In this document: one piece after another, positions 47,703 through 55,809 of the stretch
How the letters are laid out: the number at the start of each line of letters is the position of its first letter
Numbering within the stretch: the stretch's first letter is position 1
Source of the DNA: Nioella ostreopsis
Lineage (GTDB): Bacteria; Pseudomonadota; Alphaproteobacteria; Rhodobacterales; Rhodobacteraceae
Direction of reading: 5' to 3'
DNA length: 64,000 bases
Assembly (NCBI RefSeq): GCF_004000255.1
Contig: NZ_RCIQ01000008.1
Coordinates: 99,807-163,806, forward strand
Made by a program: the position numbers and the translations under genes
The notes under the pieces: generated by a model
What the model was told of the DNA's origin: nothing
What the model saw: only the letters and a program-made list of their open reading frames with translations
Databases searched by the model: none

Positions 47703-48566
47703 TTATCCCTCCCGCATGGCCCGCGCCATCTGCGCGGCCTCGGCAATCACGCCCATATCCAGCCCGGTCTCATAGCCAAGCTCTGCCACCCGCGCGGCGA
47801 CGGCTTCTGTGGCGACATTGCCCTCGGCCCCCGGCGCATAGGGGCAGCCGCCAAGCCCGCCGACAGCGGCGTCGAAGACCCGCAGCCCCCGCGCCAAAGA
47901 CACCTCGATATTGTCCAGCGCCCGGCCCGCGGTGTCATGAAAATGGCCCGCCAGTTCCTCCGGCGCGACCTCCTCCAGCACCGCGGCCAGCATCGCGTCC
48001 ACGGTCTCCGGACGGCCCTGCCCGATCGTGTCGCCAAGCGAGATCTCGTAGCAGCCGATATTGCGCAGCGTTGCCGCCACCCGCGCCACCTCGGCAGGCG
48101 GCGTCGGCCCGTCGAAGGGGCAATCGGTCACGCAAGAGATATAGCCGCGCACCGGGATGCCATCGGCCTTGGCAGCCTGCGCCACCGGCACGAAGCGGGT
48201 GATGCTTTCCTCGATCGTGGCGTTGATATTGGCCTTGGAAAAGCCCTCGCTCGCCGAAGCGAAAATGGCGATTTCGTCGGCGCGCGCAGCCTTGGCGCCC
48301 TCATAGCCCTTCATGTTGGGCGTCAGAGCCGCGTAGGACACGCCCGGCGCGCGGGTGATCCCCGCCAGAACCGCACCCGAATCCGCCATCTGCGGCACCC
48401 ATTTGGGGCTGACAAAGCTGGCCACCTCGATCCTGCGAAAGCCCGCGCGGGACAGGCAATCGATCAGGGCAATCTTCTCTGCCGTCGGAATCTGGCGCTT
48501 TTCGTTCTGCAGCCCGTCGCGCGGGCCGACCTCGAAAATCTCAACGGTGTTGGGCATTGTCGTCAC
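47703..48566 (-). CDS. mvaB: Hydroxymethylglutaryl-CoA lyase
   Basis: Cleaves HMG-CoA to acetoacetate and acetyl-CoA, the last step of leucine degradation. The 287-residue protein starts with the TIM-barrel motif EVGPRDGLQNEK (about residues 12-23) and has the HFHDT metal site and GGLGGCPYAPGAEGN, with the catalytic Cys. The first start is GTG at 48566, overlapping the upstream stop; ATG at 48557 is an alternative three codons later. Confidence 0.95.
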   Translation of the reverse strand: MTTMPNTVEIFEVGPRDGLQNEKRQIPTAEKIALIDCLSRAGFRRIEVASFVSPKWVPQMADSGAVLAGITRAPGVSYAALTPNMKGYEGAKAARADEIAIFASASEGFSKANINATIEESITRFVPVAQAAKADGIPVRGYISCVTDCPFDGPTPPAEVARVAATLRNIGCYEISLGDTIGQGRPETVDAMLAAVLEEVAPEELAGHFHDTAGRALDNIEVSLARGLRVFDAAVGGLGGCPYAPGAEGNVATEAVAARVAELGYETGLDMGVIAEAAQMARAMREG

Positions 48567-48859
48567 ACAATCCGGTCAAGCGCATGGACTTCTATATCCA
48601 GCACCATCTCTGGCCGGGTCCGCGCCCCGTGACGCTGCAAGGCCTCGGCCTGCATATGGTCCTCCCATTCGGCGCGGGAGGCCCATTCCTCGATGAAGAT
48701 CAGCACCGACGGATCGTCCTGAGACTGTGCCAGATCATAGCGCAGGCACCCCGGTTCCTCCCGGACCTCCGCCACCAGAACCCGCATCGATTCCAGAAGC
48801 TCATCCAGGGTTTCGCGATGCGCCCTGATCCGTGCGATCACGTGCAATTTGTCGTCCAT
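48563..48859 (-). CDS. Antibiotic-biosynthesis monooxygenase (ABM) domain protein
   Basis: A 98-residue ferredoxin-like-fold protein of the ABM/YgiN type: KLHVIARIRAHRETLDELLES, then EPGCLRYDLAQSQDDPSVLIFIEEW. Members include quinol monooxygenases and haem-degrading enzymes, and many are uncharacterised. ATG at 48859 lies one base after the GST stop and its own stop overlaps the lyase GTG, so all three are coupled. Its role in the leucine cluster is unknown. Confidence 0.85.
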   Translation of the reverse strand: MDDKLHVIARIRAHRETLDELLESMRVLVAEVREEPGCLRYDLAQSQDDPSVLIFIEEWASRAEWEDHMQAEALQRHGARTRPEMVLDIEVHALDRIV

Positions 48860-48860
48860 G

Positions 48861-49529
48861 TCAGGCACCTTCCTTGAGTTCCCAGGGCGGGTAAAACGGC
48901 TGTTTGTACAGCTTCTGTTGCGCTTCATTGGGGCGTGACAGCGCGAAACCGGGGCGAGCCGTGATACGGTCCCACCATGCGGTCAGGGATTTGAACGGGT
49001 CAAGATGAGCGAAGTGGCGCGCCATGTAAACGGCCTGTCCGACCGAGACATCCGCCGCCGAAAACCCACTGTCCAGCAAGTAGTCCCGCCCCTGAAGCCG
49101 GTTTTCAAGCGCCTCATAGCATTTTTCCAGCCGCTTTGCCTCCAGCTTCATCAGCACCGGGCTGCGCATGGAATCGTCATACAGCATGATGTGCTGCTGC
49201 GTCAGGATCGCGCAATGCTGGCTGATCGTTTCTGAAAAATGCACCCAAATCAGCCATTGTGCCCGCTCGGGATCTCCCGGCGCGCGGCCCATGCCTGCCT
49301 CGGGGAACCGTTCGCACAGAAGCTCGGTGATCGCGCCGGTTTCCCACCAGCACTCCCCGTCAATTTCAAGCGCGGGAACCCGGCCTGCGGGGTTCTTGGC
49401 CAGGTAATCGGCAGAGCGCAGCGACTTGTCGAAGGGCCAGACCTGCAATTCGTATGCCACCCCCAGTTCGTTGAGCAGCCACAAGGTGCGCATCGACCGG
49501 CTTTGCGGGACGTGGTGAAGCCGGATCAT
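48861..49529 (-). CDS. Glutathione S-transferase family protein
   Basis: A 222-residue protein with an N-terminal thioredoxin-like domain (RLHHVPQSRSMRTLWLLNELG, about residues 3-23; NPAGRVPALEIDG with cis-Pro; ETGAI) and an all-helical C-terminal domain from about 85. ATG at 49529 matches the family start; the longer frame reads through palindromes and is not conserved-looking. A detoxification or thiol-transfer role in the cluster is possible, but no substrate can be assigned. Confidence 0.9.
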   Translation of the reverse strand: MIRLHHVPQSRSMRTLWLLNELGVAYELQVWPFDKSLRSADYLAKNPAGRVPALEIDGECWWETGAITELLCERFPEAGMGRAPGDPERAQWLIWVHFSETISQHCAILTQQHIMLYDDSMRSPVLMKLEAKRLEKCYEALENRLQGRDYLLDSGFSAADVSVGQAVYMARHFAHLDPFKSLTAWWDRITARPGFALSRPNEAQQKLYKQPFYPPWELKEGA

Positions 49530-49551
49530 CGCGCGACCTTTCCGCCTGGGA

Positions 49552-49595
49552 CAAGAATTTTCGAAAATTCTTGCCAAATTTCTTCGAAGAAATTT
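49552..49595. repeat. Two tandem AT-rich palindromes (set 1)
   Basis: The first (49552-49573) has arms CAAGAATTTTC/GAAAATTCTTG and no spacer; the second (49576-49595) has arms AAATTTCTTC/GAAGAAATTT. Both are perfect. They fill the gap between the mccA stop and the GST start, in a GC-rich neighbourhood. They belong to a family found at two other gaps in this cluster. Confidence 0.9.
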
Positions 49596-49602
49596 CCCCC
49601 GC

Positions 49603-51549
49603 TCATGCCTCATCCTCTTCGTCCAGACGAATGAGCGCAGCACCTTCCTCGACCTGCTGGCCCGCGCTGGCCAGAACCTCTGCCACCGTTCCATCCCGGC
49701 CCGCCGTCAGCGTGTGCTCCATCTTCATGGCTTCCAGAATGGCCAGCCGGTCGCCAGCGGCAACCTCCTGCCCCGGTTCCACGAACACCGCTTTCACCAA
49801 CCCCGGCATCGGCGCGACGATCAAACCGAGGGCAACCGCACCCTCGGCTGCCACGTCCAGCGGATCGACCGGATCGAAGCCATAGCCATTGCCCCAGAAC
49901 ACCGAGATACCCGCCGTATGTGTCACGACCTCGGCCGGCGTGGGCGCCCCATCGACGCTCCAACGGCCCGCCTGGCGCGTGATGTCATGCACCGCATCAC
50001 CGATCTCGACCCGGAAACGGCCCGCTGCCAACGTTTCCACCGCCGCGCTCACCCGGTCGTCTCGATCGTCGAAGACCACAGTCTGACGCAGCGGCGCCCA
50101 AAGGCTGAAGCCCTGAAGTGCCGGGCTCTCCCGATGCAACCCAAGCGCCGCCAGAGCAGCCAGCGACCGCACCCGGCTGCAGGCCACAGGATCGGCGGCG
50201 AGGCTTTCCAGATCGCGGTCAATCAGGCCGGTATCCACCTCGCCCGCCGCAAAGTCGTCGTGCCGGGCAAGGGCCCGGAGAAAAGCGAGATTCGTGACCG
50301 AGCCCGCCACCTGCGTGCCCGCAAGTGCCTGATCCAGCCGCTTCAGCGCAACCGCCCGCGTGGGGCCATGCACAATCACCTTGGAGATCATCGGGTCGTA
50401 CCACGGGCTGATCGTATCGCCTGCCCGGACCCCGGTGTCACAGCGCGCGCCTTCTGGGAATTTCAGATGGGCGAGTGTCCCCGTCGCGGGCAGGAAGCCC
50501 TTGGGCACATCCTCTGCATAGAGCCGCGCCTCGAAGGCATGGCCGGTGATTGTCAGCTCGTCTTGCTGCTTTGGCAGGCGTTCCCCTGCGGCCACGCGCA
50601 GCTGCCATTCCACCAGATCGACGCCCGTGATCGCTTCGGTCACCGGGTGTTCCACCTGCAGGCGCGTGTTCATTTCCATGAACCAGAACCCGTCAGGGCG
50701 CAGGCCCTTGGACCCGTCCACGATGAACTCGACCGTGCCCGCGCCCTTGTAGCCGATGGCCTCGGCGGCCCGGACACCTGCCAGCCCCATGGCCTCCCGC
50801 ATCTCGGTCGTCATGCCCGGTGCCGGAGCCTCTTCGATCACCTTCTGGTGGCGGCGTTGCAGGGAGCAGTCGCGTTCGAAGAGATGCACAGCGTGGGTGC
50901 CATCACCAAAAATCTGCACCTCGATATGGCGCGGCTGAAGAACGAATTTCTCGATCAGCACCGCGTCATTGCCAAAGGCGGTCTTCGCCTCGCCCTTGGC
51001 GCTGGCGAGCGCGTTCATGAAGTCATCAGGCCGGTCGACCTTGCGCATCCCCTTGCCGCCGCCACCTGCAACGGCCTTGATCAGCACCGGGTAACCAATG
51101 GCATCGGCGGCCCCGGACAGGTGCTCAGGGTCCTGATTGCTGCCGTGATAGCCGGGCACGACAGGCACCCCCGCCTCTTCCATCAGCTTCTTGGCGGCAT
51201 CCTTGAGGCCCATCTTGCGGATGGCATCGGCGGAAGGCCCGATAAAGGTCAGCCCCGCGGCCTCCACCGCCTCCACGAAATCGGGGTTCTCCGACAGGAA
51301 GCCATAGCCCGGATGGATCGCTTCCGCCCCCGTGGCCTGAGCCGCCGCGATGATCACATCGCCTTTCAGATAACTGTCGGCCGGTGCGGGCCCGCCAATA
51401 TGGACGGCCTCATCGGCCATCTCCACATGACGTGCGCCCGCATCGGCATCCGAATAGACAGCGACCGTTCCGACGCCCATGGCACGCGCGGTGTCGATCA
51501 CCCGGCAGGCGATTTCGCCGCGATTGGCAATCAGGATCTTCGAGAACAT
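49603..51549 (-). CDS. mccA: Methylcrotonoyl-CoA carboxylase biotin-containing (alpha) subunit
   Basis: Carboxylates biotin with ATP and bicarbonate for conversion of 3-methylcrotonyl-CoA to 3-methylglutaconyl-CoA. The 648-residue protein has a biotin-carboxylase domain (KILIANRGEIACR near the start, ATP-grasp loop AVAGGGGKGMR, MNTRLQVEHPVTE). The biotinyl-carrier domain ends it, with EAMKMEH (modified Lys about 609). Two overlapping ATGs are possible: 51552, sharing ATGA with the ASCH stop, and 51549, used here. It needs BirA, encoded at 21.5 kb. Confidence 0.95.
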   Translation of the reverse strand: MFSKILIANRGEIACRVIDTARAMGVGTVAVYSDADAGARHVEMADEAVHIGGPAPADSYLKGDVIIAAAQATGAEAIHPGYGFLSENPDFVEAVEAAGLTFIGPSADAIRKMGLKDAAKKLMEEAGVPVVPGYHGSNQDPEHLSGAADAIGYPVLIKAVAGGGGKGMRKVDRPDDFMNALASAKGEAKTAFGNDAVLIEKFVLQPRHIEVQIFGDGTHAVHLFERDCSLQRRHQKVIEEAPAPGMTTEMREAMGLAGVRAAEAIGYKGAGTVEFIVDGSKGLRPDGFWFMEMNTRLQVEHPVTEAITGVDLVEWQLRVAAGERLPKQQDELTITGHAFEARLYAEDVPKGFLPATGTLAHLKFPEGARCDTGVRAGDTISPWYDPMISKVIVHGPTRAVALKRLDQALAGTQVAGSVTNLAFLRALARHDDFAAGEVDTGLIDRDLESLAADPVACSRVRSLAALAALGLHRESPALQGFSLWAPLRQTVVFDDRDDRVSAAVETLAAGRFRVEIGDAVHDITRQAGRWSVDGAPTPAEVVTHTAGISVFWGNGYGFDPVDPLDVAAEGAVALGLIVAPMPGLVKAVFVEPGQEVAAGDRLAILEAMKMEHTLTAGRDGTVAEVLASAGQQVEEGAALIRLDEEDEA

Positions 51550-51968
51550 CATGCGTAATCCTCCACCACGCGGAACCGTTCGCACATGAGGTCCATGTCT
51601 TCCGAGAAACCACCGTTGCGGGTGAAATAGGCGCGGTAACCCTCGCGCCAGTGAGCGAGGTCGCGGAATTCCCCTTGGGCGGCCACGAACTCTTCGTCCA
51701 TCTCGTCGAAGCGGCGCGTGGTCACCTCGACCGTTTCCAGCATCAGTGCCGGTGTTCCGTCCCAGTTCAACGCCACGTCGCGGCGCCCCACCACCGGCAG
51801 GGCGTCGCCTTCTTGTGTATAGGCGCGCATGGCCTCGCAGGTGGCGGTCTTCTTTCCCGCCCGCACGAGCGCGAGGATGTCGGCGCAAAGCCGGGCACTG
51901 TCCCCGAAACGAAACGTCTCAGCCTCGGGATTCGCGTCGATGATCTGTTGCAAGCTTTGTCCGGTCAT
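51549..51968 (-). CDS. ASCH domain-containing protein
   Basis: A 139-residue protein with the ASCH (PUA-like, RNA-binding-like) fold: FRFGDSARLCADILALVRAGKKTATCEAM and VGRRDVALNWDGTPALMLETVEV. ATG at 51968 behind GGGGGC was chosen because the upstream frame reads through palindromes. Its stop overlaps the mccA start, so it lies between the two carboxylase genes. ASCH proteins are proposed to bind RNA or act as small amidohydrolases; the link to leucine catabolism is unexplained. Confidence 0.85.
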   Translation of the reverse strand: MTGQSLQQIIDANPEAETFRFGDSARLCADILALVRAGKKTATCEAMRAYTQEGDALPVVGRRDVALNWDGTPALMLETVEVTTRRFDEMDEEFVAAQGEFRDLAHWREGYRAYFTRNGGFSEDMDLMCERFRVVEDYA

Positions 51969-52001
51969 GGCTGCCCCCTTTCTTTCGGGCACCCGGCCCC
52001 C

Positions 52002-52088
52002 GAAAAATCTTCCTGAAGATTTTTCCGACCTCCCAAAATCCTTCTGGAAGGATTTTGCCGCACCGAAGAATTTTCCCGAAAATTCTTC
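52002..52088. repeat. Three AT-rich palindromes (set 2)
   Basis: Each has perfect 11-base arms and a 2-base spacer: GAAAAATCTTC/GAAGATTTTTC with CT (52002-52025), CAAAATCCTTC/GAAGGATTTTG with TG (52034-52057), and GAAGAATTTTC/GAAAATTCTTC with CC (52065-52088). They lie between the mccB stop and the ASCH start. The arms differ in sequence yet stay fully complementary. Confidence 0.92.
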
Positions 52089-52096
52089 ATGGCGCG

Positions 52097-53701
52097 TCAC
52101 ATCCGGAACACGCCGAAGCGCGTTTCTTCGATCGGGGCATTCAGGGACGCCGAGAGCGACAGGAACAGCGTCTCGCGCGTCTTGCGTGGGTCGATCACCC
52201 CGTCATCCCAGAGCCGGGCCGAGGCATAGAGCGGGTGCGACTGATGTTCGAACATCTCCAGCGTCGGCCGCTTGAATTCCGCCTCTTCCTCGGCCGACCA
52301 GCTGCCGCCCGCCCTCTCGATCGCGTCGCGCTTCACCGTCGCCAGCACGCCCGCCGCCTGCGGGCCACCCATGACCGAGATGCGGGAATTGGGCCAGGTC
52401 CACAGGAACCGGGGCGAATAGGCCCTCCCCGCCATGCCGTAATTCCCGGCCCCAAAACTGCCGCCAACCAGCATCGTGATCTTCGGCACTTTCGTGGTTG
52501 CCACCGCCGTCACCATCTTGGCGCCGTGGCGTGCGATCCCCTCGGCTTCGTACTTCCGCCCGACCATGAACCCGGTGATATTCTGCAGGAAGACAAGCGG
52601 GATGTTCCTCTGGCTGCAGAGCTCGATGAAATGGGCGGCCTTGGCGGCGCTTTCACTGTAGAGCACGCCGTTATTGGCCACGATCCCGACCGGGCAGCCC
52701 ATCACATGGGCAAAGCCGCAAATGATGGTTTCCCCGAACCGCGCCTTGAACTCATCAAGCCGCGAGCCGTCGACAACACGGGCGATGACCTCGCGGATGT
52801 CATAGGGCGTGGTCAGGCTGGACGGGACCACACCGAGGATTTCCTCGGGGTCGTAGGCGGGGTCTTCCGGGCTCTGCCAGTCGACCGTCTGCGGTTTGCG
52901 GCGATTGAGCCCCGCAACCGCCTGCCGCGCAAGGGCCAGCGCGTGGGCGTCGTCCTCGGCCAGGTAATCGGCCACACCCGACAGGCGCGTGTGCACATCG
53001 CCCCCGCCAAGCTCCTCGGCGCTGACGATCTCGCCGATGGCGGCCTTCACCAGCGGCGGACCTGCGAGGAAGATCGTACCCTGTTCCTTCACGATGATGG
53101 TGACATCCGACATGGCCGGAACGTAAGCGCCGCCTGCCGTGCAGCTTCCCATCACCACGGCAATCTGAGGGATGCCCTTGGCCGACATATTGGCCTGGTT
53201 GTAGAAGATGCGCCCGAAATGCTCGCGGTCGGGGAAGACCTCGTCCTGCTGCGGCAGGTTCGCGCCGCCCGAGTCGACGAGGTAGACACAAGGCAGGTTG
53301 TTCTGCTCCGCAATCTCCTGCGCGCGCAGGTGTTTCTTGACGGTGATCGGGTAGTAGGTGCCGCCCTTCACGGTGGCGTCGTTGCAGACGACCATGATCT
53401 CCTGCCCGTGCACCCGGCCGATGCCCGCGATGGCCCCGCCACAAGGCGCCGCGCCGTCATACATGCCGTGGCCTGCGGTCGCGCCGACCTCCAGGAAAGG
53501 GGATCCGGGATCGAGCAGGTTCGCCACCCGGTCCCTTGGCAGCATCTTGCCCCGGCTGAGGTGCCGGGCGCGGGATTTTTCACCGCCACCGAGCGCCGCG
53601 GCCTCCGCCGCCTCGCGCACCACGGCCAAGGCGTCGAGATGCGCAGCACGGTTGGCCGCGAAGTCTTCGGAACGGGTCAAGACGCTAGATTTGAGCTTCA
53701 T
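52097..53701 (-). CDS. mccB: Methylcrotonoyl-CoA carboxylase carboxyltransferase (beta) subunit
   Basis: Transfers CO2 from biotin to 3-methylcrotonyl-CoA. The 534-residue protein has two crotonase-like halves, with conserved [19 protein letters not shown] (about residues 141-159), [15 protein letters not shown] (about 183-197) and [19 protein letters not shown] in the C half. ATG at 53701 follows AAGAGGTC. It faces the divergent hicAB promoter across 130 bases. Confidence 0.96.
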   Translation of the reverse strand: MKLKSSVLTRSEDFAANRAAHLDALAVVREAAEAAALGGGEKSRARHLSRGKMLPRDRVANLLDPGSPFLEVGATAGHGMYDGAAPCGGAIAGIGRVHGQEIMVVCNDATVKGGTYYPITVKKHLRAQEIAEQNNLPCVYLVDSGGANLPQQDEVFPDREHFGRIFYNQANMSAKGIPQIAVVMGSCTAGGAYVPAMSDVTIIVKEQGTIFLAGPPLVKAAIGEIVSAEELGGGDVHTRLSGVADYLAEDDAHALALARQAVAGLNRRKPQTVDWQSPEDPAYDPEEILGVVPSSLTTPYDIREVIARVVDGSRLDEFKARFGETIICGFAHVMGCPVGIVANNGVLYSESAAKAAHFIELCSQRNIPLVFLQNITGFMVGRKYEAEGIARHGAKMVTAVATTKVPKITMLVGGSFGAGNYGMAGRAYSPRFLWTWPNSRISVMGGPQAAGVLATVKRDAIERAGGSWSAEEEAEFKRPTLEMFEHQSHPLYASARLWDDGVIDPRKTRETLFLSLSASLNAPIEETRFGVFRM

Positions 53702-53712
53702 TGGGCGACCTC

Positions 53713-53744
53713 TTGACGATATCGTTTTTTGATACTATTAATCA
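53713..53744 (+). promoter_or_regulatory. Promoter of hicAB with a candidate HicB operator
   Basis: TTGACG (53713-53718), a 17-base spacer and TATTAA (53736-53741) form a good sigma-70-type promoter in an AT-rich patch. The imperfect palindrome TGATACTATTAATCA (53730-53744) covers the -10, where an autorepressor such as HicB would act. The operator role is inference. Confidence 0.6.
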
Positions 53745-53830
53745 GATCCAAATCAAACCTGAAACCCATGCCCCGATGTGCGGCGTGTGCTTGGGAACCA
53801 ACTGAAGCCACCCAATCGGGAGTAACTTTA

Positions 53831-54088
53831 ATGGTTTCTTCGAAACACACCCGCACCCTCGCGGCGATCTTCGCCAACCCGGTTCGCGCAGACATCCGCT
53901 GGACCGACGTTGAAAACCTCCTTCGCGCCCTTGGTGCGGAGATAACACAAGGCGCGGGTTCCCGCATCCGTGTCTCACTCAACGGACGGCGCATGGTTTT
54001 CCATGAACCGCATCCACGCCCAACGATCTTAAAGGACGCGGTGCGATCAATACGCCGCTTCCTTTCAGAAGCAGGTATAAGCCCATGA
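53831..54088 (+). CDS. hicA: HicA-family toxin (mRNA interferase)
   Basis: An 85-residue protein of the HicA double-stranded-RNA-binding-like fold: TLAAIFANPVRADIRWTDVENLLRALGAEI, then GSRIRVSLNGRRMVFHEPHPRP. It should cleave mRNA unless bound by HicB. ATG at 53831 is the start that gives the family length. Classic HicA has GSH/GSNH where this has GSR; the FHEPHP His residues may supply catalysis in this subtype. The stop overlaps the hicB ATG. Confidence 0.88.
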   Translation: MVSSKHTRTLAAIFANPVRADIRWTDVENLLRALGAEITQGAGSRIRVSLNGRRMVFHEPHPRPTILKDAVRSIRRFLSEAGISP

Positions 54089-54447
54089 AACCTTACAAGG
54101 GATACAGTGCCACCGTTTCGTTCGATGAAGACGGCTTGATGTTTCATGGCGAGATCCTGGGGATTAAAGACGTGATCACCTTTCAGGCTCGTACGGCTGA
54201 AGACTTGCCCGCAGCTTTCCATGAAAGCTTGGACGACTACTTGGAATGGTGTGCGGAAGATGGCATCGAACCGGAGAAACCATACTCTGGCAAACTGGCG
54301 TTCCGCACTACACCCGAGCATCATCGACTGATTTCCGACGCTGCTGCGGCAAACGCGATTTCCATCAATCAGTGGATGGACTCCACATTGACGAAGGCTG
54401 CTCGTGAAACCCTTGAAAGAGGCACACGACTTATTCGGGACGCCTAG
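54085..54447 (+). CDS. hicB: HicB-family antitoxin
   Basis: A 120-residue protein with an N-terminal partial RNase-H-like HicB domain (YSATVSFDEDGLMFHGEILGI, AFHESLDDYLEWCAEDG). A C-terminal Arc/MetJ-like helix region (HHRLISDAAAANAISINQWM) is likely to bind DNA. It overlaps hicA by ATGA. It should neutralise HicA and repress the pair. It ends two bases before the convergent ivd stop. Confidence 0.9.
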   Translation: MKPYKGYSATVSFDEDGLMFHGEILGIKDVITFQARTAEDLPAAFHESLDDYLEWCAEDGIEPEKPYSGKLAFRTTPEHHRLISDAAAANAISINQWMDSTLTKAARETLERGTRLIRDA

Positions 54448-54449
54448 AC

Positions 54450-55613
54450 TCACCCCATAGTCCCCATCAACTCGCGTCCGACCAGCATCCGCCGAATCTC
54501 GGACGTGCCCGCCCCGATCTCCATCAGCTTGGCGTCGCGGAAGATGCGGCTTACGGGGCTGTCAGTCAGGAAGCCTGCGCCCCCCATGGCCTGCACCGCC
54601 TGATGCGCCTGCTTCATCGCCTCTTCCGAGGCATAGAGACAGCAGGCCGCCGCGTCCTGCCGGGTCACGTCGCCCCGGTCGCAGGCCTTGGCCACCTCGT
54701 AGACATAGGCGCGGGCGGAATTCATCGCCGTGTACATGTCGGCGATCTTGCCCTGCATCAGCTGGAAACTGCCGATCGGCTGCCCGAACTGCTTGCGATC
54801 GCGCATGTAAGGCATGATCTCATCCAGGCAGGCCGCCATGATGCCGGTGCCGATGCCAGCCAGAACCACGCGTTCATAGTCGAGCCCCGACATCAGCACG
54901 CGCACGCCCCTGCCCTCTTCGCCCAGGATGTTCTCGAAGGGCACTTCCACATCCTCGAAGATCAGCTCCGCCGTGTTCGAGCCGCGCATACCGAGCTTGT
55001 CGAAATGCTCCGACGTGCTGAAGCCTACCATGTCCTTCTCGATCAGGAAGGCCGTCATCCCTTTGCTGCCCGCATCGGGGTCGGTCTTGGCATAGACGAC
55101 CAGCGTGTCGGCGTCGCAGCCATTGGTGATCCAGTATTTGGTGCCGTTCAAAACAAAGCGATCATTGCGCTTTTCGGCGCGCAGTTTCATTGAGACCACG
55201 TCAGACCCGGCACCCGCTTCGGACATGGCCAGCGCGCCGACATGTTCCCCCGACACCAGCCGCGGAAGGTACTTGGCCCGCTGTTCGTCGGTGCCATTGA
55301 GCTTGATCTGGTTCACGCAGAGATTGGAATGCGCACCATAGGAAAGCGAGACCGAGGCCGATGCCCGCGCGATTTCCTCCACCGCGATCACATGCGCCAG
55401 ATAGGACATGCCCGCGCCGCCATATTCCTCCGGCACGGTGATGCCGAGAAGCCCAAGCTCACCCATCTCTGTCCACAGGTCGGCCGGGAAGAGGTTCTGC
55501 TTGTCGATGTCCTGTGCCATCGGGCGGATACGCTCCTGCGCCCACCGATGCACCATGTCGCGCAACGCATTTACGTCTTCGCCCAGGTCGAACGTCATGC
55601 TGGCCATGAACAT
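54450..55613 (-). CDS. ivd: Isovaleryl-CoA dehydrogenase
   Basis: FAD-dependent oxidation of isovaleryl-CoA to 3-methylcrotonyl-CoA, passing electrons to ETF. The 387-residue protein has acyl-CoA dehydrogenase motifs AMSEAGAGSDVVSMK (about residues 131-145), YWITNG and QAMGGAGFLTDSPVSRIFRD. The FAD-contacting DYERVVLAG (about 245-253) suits the isovaleryl-specific group, and the cluster supports it. ATG at 55613 follows a strong GGAGGAGGG. A palindromic operator lies directly upstream. Confidence 0.94.
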   Translation of the reverse strand: MFMASMTFDLGEDVNALRDMVHRWAQERIRPMAQDIDKQNLFPADLWTEMGELGLLGITVPEEYGGAGMSYLAHVIAVEEIARASASVSLSYGAHSNLCVNQIKLNGTDEQRAKYLPRLVSGEHVGALAMSEAGAGSDVVSMKLRAEKRNDRFVLNGTKYWITNGCDADTLVVYAKTDPDAGSKGMTAFLIEKDMVGFSTSEHFDKLGMRGSNTAELIFEDVEVPFENILGEEGRGVRVLMSGLDYERVVLAGIGTGIMAACLDEIMPYMRDRKQFGQPIGSFQLMQGKIADMYTAMNSARAYVYEVAKACDRGDVTRQDAAACCLYASEEAMKQAHQAVQAMGGAGFLTDSPVSRIFRDAKLMEIGAGTSEIRRMLVGRELMGTMG

Positions 55614-55628
55614 GCGCAGCCCTCCTCC

Positions 55629-55652
55629 TTAATTGAACGATTGTTCAGTTAA
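55629..55652 (-). promoter_or_regulatory. TetR-type operator upstream of ivd
   Basis: A 24-base imperfect palindrome with half-sites TTAATTGAAC and GTTCAGTTAA, separated by GATT, lies just upstream of the ivd ribosome site. The GAAC-N4-GTTC core and AT-rich flanks resemble operators of TetR-family regulators of acyl-CoA metabolism. No regulator gene lies nearby. It probably controls the leucine-catabolic transcript. Confidence 0.6.
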
Positions 55653-55710
55653 TACGCCTGCACATGCCGCGAGTCAAAGGAATCCTGTCCTCCGCGACGC
55701 AACGGCACGG

Positions 55711-55804
55711 GAAAACTTTTCCGGAAAAGTTTTCAGGGTCCAAAAAATCTTCCAGAAGATTTTTCAGGTTTTCGTCCGCGGAATAATCTTCTGGAAGATT
55801 ATTC
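55711..55804. repeat. Three AT-rich palindromes (set 3)
   Basis: Arms are GAAAACTTTTC/GAAAAGTTTTC with spacer CG (55711-55734), AAAAATCTTC/GAAGATTTTT with CA (55743-55764), and GAATAATCTTC/GAAGATTATTC with TG (55781-55804). The middle one is nearly the same as the first of set 2. The block lies between the DegT-family stop (55810) and the ivd operator. Confidence 0.92.
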
Positions 55805-55809
55805 AGGCA

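Noticed and set aside
48861..52100. Longer versions of the GST and ASCH proteins reading through the palindromes
   Set aside because: The extra N-terminal residues are encoded by AT-rich palindromes and resemble no family; internal ATGs match family starts and have better ribosome sites.
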